Assembly: GCF_002102255.1 (NCBI RefSeq)
Contig: NZ_LQPH01000007.1
Coordinates: 1-64,000, forward strand
Direction of reading: 5' to 3'
DNA: 64,000 nt
DNA from: Mycobacterium nebraskense
GTDB taxonomy: Bacteria > Actinomycetota > Actinomycetes > Mycobacteriales > Mycobacteriaceae
Positions 58,855-64,000 of this stretch are shown here, piece after piece. A program made the position numbers and the translations under genes. The notes below the pieces were generated by a model, which did not search any database, was not told where the DNA came from, and saw nothing but the letters and a program-made list of their open reading frames with translations. Positions within the stretch are counted from its first letter, which is position 1, and the number at the start of each line of letters is the position of its first letter.

Positions 58855-59715
58855 GTGAAATTTCACCGCATAGGTCGCTGCGTCGGGCTCGGGGCCTCTG
58901 CACTGGTCACTGCTTCTGGCCTGCTCTTATCCCCCGCCGCGGCGCCGATAGCCTCCGCCTTCGACTGCCCGGACGTCGAGGTCATCTTTGCCCGCGGCAC
59001 CAACGAGCCGCCCGGTCTGGGCCGGGTCGGCGACGCTTTCGTGGACTCGCTGCGCCAGCAGACCGGCCTGAACATCCTGCCGTACGGGGTGAACTATGCG
59101 GCCAGCAAGCTGCAGCTGCACGGCGGTGACGGCGCCAACGACACCATCGACCGCGTCAAGAAGAGCGTGGAGACGTGCCCCAACACCAAGATCGTGCTGG
59201 GCGGCTACTCCCAGGGCGCGTCGGTGATGGACATCGTGGCCGGCGTCCCGATCGGCGGCATCAACTGGGGTAACTCACTGCCGCCGCAATACGCCAACAA
59301 CATCGCGGCCGTCGCCACCTTCGGCGACGTGGCCGACCGCGCCGGCGGCACGCTGCCCACCCAGAGCGCGATGCTGGGGTCCAAGGCGATCGACCTGTGC
59401 AACCCCAACGACCCGATCTGTCACGCGGGCCCCGGCAACGAGTGGAGCGGGCACACCGAGGGCTACGTCCCCGTCTACACCACCCAGGCCGCCGCGTTCG
59501 TCGCGTCCAAGCTGCTGGCCGGCAGCGGCCAGTCGGTTCCCGGCTATGGCCCGCCGCAGGGCCCCGGTCCGATGCAGCCCGGCCAGCCGTCACCAATCTA
59601 CGGGCAGACCCCGCCCGGGTCACCGCCCTCGATCCACGGCGGAGCCGGTCCTTCGCCTGCGCCGGTCGCGCCGGCCGCACCGAGCACGGTGTCTCCGCAA
59701 GCTCCTCTCGTCTAA
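58855..59715 (+). CDS. cut3: Secreted cutinase-like esterase (Cut3/Rv3451-like)
   Basis: 286 residues. Signal peptide (about 1-35, ending ASAFDCP), alpha/beta cutinase core with the nucleophile Ser119 in GGYSQGA, disulfide cysteines (Cys38, Cys108, LCNPNDPIC) and the catalytic Asp and His in the [15 protein letters not shown] to HTEGY region. A Pro/Gly-rich tail from about residue 222 is longer than in the tuberculosis homologue. Mycobacterial cutinase-like proteins are esterases or phospholipases rather than true cutinases. GTG start with GGTAAGG upstream. Followed after 42 bases by the cut4 gene. Confidence 0.92.
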   Translation: MKFHRIGRCVGLGASALVTASGLLLSPAAAPIASAFDCPDVEVIFARGTNEPPGLGRVGDAFVDSLRQQTGLNILPYGVNYAASKLQLHGGDGANDTIDRVKKSVETCPNTKIVLGGYSQGASVMDIVAGVPIGGINWGNSLPPQYANNIAAVATFGDVADRAGGTLPTQSAMLGSKAIDLCNPNDPICHAGPGNEWSGHTEGYVPVYTTQAAAFVASKLLAGSGQSVPGYGPPQGPGPMQPGQPSPIYGQTPPGSPPSIHGGAGPSPAPVAPAAPSTVSPQAPLV

Positions 59716-59757
59716 ATCGTTACCGGCTCGCGACCAACGCGCCCCTAACATCGTGGG

Positions 59758-60393
59758 GTGAGGCTTATTTCGTTGACGCTGGGCGCCGGGCTGCTCGCGG
59801 GGGGCGCGTTATTGGTTGCTCCCCAACTGCTTCCGCAGGCCTTCGCCTCCTGCCCCGGTGTTGAGGTGGTCTTCGCCCGGGGAACCGACGAGCCACCCGG
59901 CGTCGGGAAGGTCGGCGGGGCCTTCGTCAACTCGCTGCGCCAGCAGACCGGCAAAAGCGTTGGCACATACGGGGTGAACTACCCGGCCAACAAAGACTTC
60001 CTGGCCGCCGCGGACGGCGCCAATGACGCCAGCAACCACATCCAGCAGATGGCCGGCAACTGCCCGAACACCAAGCTGGTGCTCGGCGGGTACTCGCAGG
60101 GCGCCGCCGTCATCGACATCGTCACGGCCGCACCGCTGCCCGGCCTGGGCTTCCGCCAGCCGCTGCCGGCCGCGGCCGCCGATCATGTCGCCGCCGTCGC
60201 CCTGTTCGGCAATCCGTCCGGCCGGGCGGCCCAGCTGATGAGCGCCCTGACCCCGGAGTTCGGTGGCAAGACCATCGACCTGTGCAATCCGGGCGACCCG
60301 ATCTGCTCGGGCGGCACCCAGTGGGCATCCCACCTGAGCTACGTGCCCGGATTGACCAACCAGGCCGCGCGTTTCGTCGCGAGCAAGGTCTAG
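59758..60393 (+). CDS. cut4: Secreted cutinase-like esterase (Cut4/Rv3452-like)
   Basis: 211 residues: signal peptide (about 1-31, QAFASCP), cutinase core with Ser113 in GGYSQGA and the same Asp/His and disulfide layout as the neighbouring gene ([19 protein letters not shown]), but no Pro-rich tail. The two genes are clearly a tandem duplication (both start with ARGT(N/D)EPPG). GTG start. It converges on truA with a four-base overlap of stops; the Rv3453/Rv3454 genes found next in M. tuberculosis are absent. Confidence 0.92.
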   Translation: MRLISLTLGAGLLAGGALLVAPQLLPQAFASCPGVEVVFARGTDEPPGVGKVGGAFVNSLRQQTGKSVGTYGVNYPANKDFLAAADGANDASNHIQQMAGNCPNTKLVLGGYSQGAAVIDIVTAAPLPGLGFRQPLPAAAADHVAAVALFGNPSGRAAQLMSALTPEFGGKTIDLCNPGDPICSGGTQWASHLSYVPGLTNQAARFVASKV

Positions 60394-61247
60394 CGGGTGC
60401 GCAGATCCCGGGTGACCAGGTTGCGCGCCTCCAGTTGGTCATCGGGCGGGTAGTCGACGCTTACCAGCGTCAGACCGTGCGGCGGCGCGGCCGCGAAGTT
60501 GCTGGAACGGCTTGTGGCGGTCAGCAATTCAGCACACCACGACGCCGGTCGGCGGTGCTCGCCCACGGCCAGCAGTGCCCCCACCAACGAGCGCACCATC
60601 GACCAGCAGAACGCGTCGGCGCTGACGTGGGCGGTGATCAGGTCACCGTCGCGCGACCACTCCAAGCGCTGCAGGTCGCGAATGGTGGTGGCGTTCTCGC
60701 GATGACGGCAGAACCCGGCAAAGTCGTGCAGTCCCAGCAGGTCTCGCGACGCGGCGGCCATCGCGTCGACATCCAGGTCGCGCGGCCAGGCGGTGATGTA
60801 GCGGGCCTGCTGCGGCTGCACCCCGTAGGGCGCGGTCGACAGCCGGTACACGTAGTGACGCCGCAGCGCCGAGAAGCGGGCGTCGAAACCCGCTGGGGCG
60901 CGGGCGATGTCGAGCACCCGGACGTCGTCAGGCAGGAACCGGGCGAGCCGGCGCACCAGCGGCTCGAATTCCGGCTCGCCGGCGCGTGACGAGCGCGGGT
61001 AGGCGTTCGGCAGCGCGGCCAAGGGCACATCGAGGTGGGCCACCTGACCGGTGGCGTGGACCCCGGTGTCGGTGCGCCCGGCCGCCCGCAGCCGCATCGG
61101 CGTGCGGAAGACGGTCGTCAGCGCCTCGTCGAGCACCCCGGCGACGGTGCGCTGGCCGGACTGAGGCGCCCAGCCCGCGAATTCCGTTCCGTCATAGGCG
61201 ATGTCCAGCCTGAGACGGACGGCCTCATCAGCTCTCGGTGGCCTCAT
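60390..61247 (-). CDS. truA: tRNA pseudouridine(38-40) synthase TruA
   Basis: 285 residues. Converts U38-40 in the anticodon arm to pseudouridine. The nucleophilic Asp is in GRTDTGVHA, and the N-terminal [16 protein letters not shown] and later FCRHRE segments are typical. The ATG at 61247 lies inside the end of rplQ (20-base overlap, opposite of a gap), so truA is translationally coupled to the alpha operon. Its first codons share sequence with the rplQ acidic repeat tail. Confidence 0.95.
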   Translation of the reverse strand: MRPPRADEAVRLRLDIAYDGTEFAGWAPQSGQRTVAGVLDEALTTVFRTPMRLRAAGRTDTGVHATGQVAHLDVPLAALPNAYPRSSRAGEPEFEPLVRRLARFLPDDVRVLDIARAPAGFDARFSALRRHYVYRLSTAPYGVQPQQARYITAWPRDLDVDAMAAASRDLLGLHDFAGFCRHRENATTIRDLQRLEWSRDGDLITAHVSADAFCWSMVRSLVGALLAVGEHRRPASWCAELLTATSRSSNFAAAPPHGLTLVSVDYPPDDQLEARNLVTRDLRTR

Positions 61248-61806
61248 CGGGCTCGTCGGCCGCGGCCTCCTCGGTCACCTCTTCGGCCGGGGCCTCCTCG
61301 GTCACCTCTTCGGCCGTCGGGCCGACGGCTTCCTCAGGCTCGACCGCCGCCTGAGGTGCCGCCGCTGCCGCGACAGGAGCATCTTTGGTTTCGGGAGCCT
61401 TCTTGGAAGACTTGACCCGGCGTGCCCGGTCGGCCTCCGAGGTCACCGTCTTCTCCCGCACCAGCTCGATCACCGCCATCGGGGCGTTGTCGCCCTTGCG
61501 CGGCTCGACCTTGATGATGCGGGTGTAGCCGCCGTTGCGGTCGGCGAAGAACGGCCCGATCTCCGCGAACAAGGCGTGCACCACGTCCTTGTCGCGGATC
61601 TTTTTGAGCACCTCTCGACGGTTGTGCAGCGTGCCCTTTTTCGCGTGCGTGATCAGCTTTTCCGCATACGGCCGCAGCGCGCGCGCCTTCGGCTCGGTCG
61701 TCTTGATCCGGCCGTGCTCGAACAGCGACGTGGCCAGGTTGGCCAGCAGGGCCTTCTGGTGCGAAGACGACCCGCCGAGGCGGGGGCCCTTGGTGGGCTT
61801 GGGCAT
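61228..61806 (-). CDS. rplQ: 50S ribosomal protein L17
   Basis: 192 residues. The L17 core occupies residues 1-118 ([20 protein letters not shown]... and the [16 protein letters not shown] segment); it sits at the exit of the peptide tunnel. The C-terminal 70 residues are a low-complexity Ala/Glu extension typical of mycobacteria, here with a duplicated nine-residue unit (AEEVTEEAP). The product is slightly longer than the tuberculosis protein. It follows rpoA after 35 bases and overlaps truA. Confidence 0.97.
   Translation of the reverse strand: MPKPTKGPRLGGSSSHQKALLANLATSLFEHGRIKTTEPKARALRPYAEKLITHAKKGTLHNRREVLKKIRDKDVVHALFAEIGPFFADRNGGYTRIIKVEPRKGDNAPMAVIELVREKTVTSEADRARRVKSSKKAPETKDAPVAAAAAPQAAVEPEEAVGPTAEEVTEEAPAEEVTEEAAADEPDEATES
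61264..61315. repeat. Two exact 25-base direct repeats in the rplQ acidic tail
   Basis: The 25-base string at 61264-61288 recurs unchanged at 61291-61315 (period 27 bases, nine codons). It encodes the duplicated EEVTEEA unit of the L17 tail and lies 17 bases upstream of the truA start codon, so copy number would also change the truA leader region. Confidence 0.85.
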
Positions 61807-61841
61807 TGGTGACGCTCCTGTCTAGATGATTCTCAAAAGCT

Positions 61842-62915
<1,074 letters not shown>

Positions 62916-62934
62916 CTATTTGATGCCGTTAAGA

Positions 62935-62955
62935 CCTGCACCAGCTTGGTGCAGG
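62935..62955 (-). other. Intercistronic hairpin between rpsD and rpoA
   Basis: CCTGCACCA (62935-62943) and TGGTGCAGG (62947-62955) form a perfect nine-bp stem with a three-base loop, beginning seven bases after the rpsD stop. It is followed by TCTTAACGG rather than a U-tract. It may attenuate transcription or protect the upstream ribosomal-protein mRNA. Confidence 0.6.
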
Positions 62956-62961
62956 GGGCTC

Positions 62962-63567
62962 TTACTTCGAGTAGAACTCGACGATCAGCTGCTCGGCGAG
63001 CGGCACGTCGATCTGCGCGCGCTCGGGCAGCTGGTGGATGAGGATGCGCTGACGCTCCCCCACGACCTGCAGCCAGCTCGGAATGGGGCGGTCGCCCGCC
63101 GTCTCCCGCGCGATCTGGAACGGCACCGTGTTCAGCGAGCCGTCCCGCACGTCGATGATGTCGTACTGCGACACCCGGTAGCTGGGCACGTTGACGTGCA
63201 CGCCGTTGACGCTGAAGTGGCCGTGGCTGACCAGCTGGCGGGCCATCCGGCGCGTGCGGGCAAGCCCGGCGCGGTAGACGACGTTGTCCAGTCGGCTTTC
63301 CAGGATCTTGAGCAGCTCCTCACCCGTCTTGCCGGACTGCCGGCTGGCCTCTTCGTAGTAGCGACGGAACTGCTTCTCCATCACGCCGTAGGTGAAGCGG
63401 GCCTTCTGCTTCTCCTGCAGCTGCTGCAGGTATTCGCTTTCCTTGATCCGCGCGCGGCCGTGCTGGCCGGGCGGGTAGGGACGCTTCTCGAACGCCTGGT
63501 CGCCACCGACGAGGTCGGTGCGCAGCCGGCGCGACTTGCGGGTGATGGGTCCGGTGTAACGAGCCAT
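62962..63567 (-). CDS. rpsD: 30S ribosomal protein S4
   Basis: 201 residues. S4 core with the N-terminal YTGPITRKSRRL and the S4 RNA-binding motif (LDNVVYRAGLARTRRMARQLVSHGHFSVNG pattern, condensed: RLDNVVYR then HGHFSVNGV). It nucleates 30S assembly and in many bacteria represses its own operon. It is placed 10 bases after rpsK. The start is ATG at 63567. No zinc-binding CxxC pair, so this is the Cys-minus form. Confidence 0.98.
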   Translation of the reverse strand: MARYTGPITRKSRRLRTDLVGGDQAFEKRPYPPGQHGRARIKESEYLQQLQEKQKARFTYGVMEKQFRRYYEEASRQSGKTGEELLKILESRLDNVVYRAGLARTRRMARQLVSHGHFSVNGVHVNVPSYRVSQYDIIDVRDGSLNTVPFQIARETAGDRPIPSWLQVVGERQRILIHQLPERAQIDVPLAEQLIVEFYSK

Positions 63568-63577
63568 GATTCTCCTC

Positions 63578-63994
<417 letters not shown>

Positions 63995-64000
63995 GGGCGA

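Overview
The window looks like chromosomal DNA from a non-tuberculous, probably slow-growing Mycobacterium. It is very GC-rich, uses GTG and TTG starts often, and carries WhiB3, SigD/RsdA, a CIRCE-controlled groES-groEL1 operon with a His-rich GroEL1 tail, a complete small ESX-4 secretion locus and paired cutinases. From guaA to rpsK the backbone follows the M. tuberculosis order Rv3396c to Rv3459c as I remember it. The species cannot be fixed from sequence alone.

Layout. 0.2-1.8 kb: guaA. 1.8-8.9 kb: an accessory block in the place where M. tuberculosis has phyA/idsA1/Rv3399. It holds a flavin-dependent monooxygenase divergent from a TetR gene, then an HxlR repressor divergent from a five-gene cassette with 4-nt overlaps at every junction (exporter, two SAM methyltransferases, alpha/beta hydrolase, small membrane protein). 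9.0-12.1 kb: a beta-phosphoglucomutase-like HAD gene coupled to a GH65 phosphorylase/hydrolase. 12.2-13.7 kb: a TetR repressor and a TauD-type dioxygenase (Rv3405c/Rv3406 pair) with two matching palindromic operators. 13.7-21.8 kb: choD, guaB3, guaB2, a DUF5319 gene, rsdA-sigD, a Rv3415c-like gene and whiB3.

21.8-27.7 kb: an approximately 5.9 kb insertion between whiB3 and groEL1, which are neighbours in M. tuberculosis. It encodes mostly metal or redox proteins: DUF2231-Rieske, hemerythrin, a remarkable protein with Cys at every third residue, a SodC-like lipoprotein with broken metal sites, a HabA/styrene-oxide-isomerase-like membrane protein, a VOC protein, DUF1345 and a diiron ferritin-like protein. 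This is the most novel part of the window.

27.7-44.6 kb: groEL1-groES; the t6A/cell-wall operon tsaD-rimI-tsaB-tsaE-hydrolase-alr; gadB-nnrD; membrane proteins; glmS; and small or hypothetical genes. 44.6-47.7 kb: two WXG/ESX-like proteins and glmM. 47.8-48.8 kb: rplM-rpsI. 49.0-58.7 kb: ESX-4 (esxT, esxU, an associated protein, eccC4, eccD4, mycP4, eccB4). 58.9-60.4 kb: two cutinase-like secreted esterases. 60.4-64 kb: the alpha operon rpsK-rpsD-rpoA-rplQ-truA, cut at the right edge. glmS and glmM together feed UDP-GlcNAc synthesis, alr feeds D-Ala, and guaA/guaB2 feed GMP, so much of the window is central precursor and translation machinery interrupted by accessory insertions.
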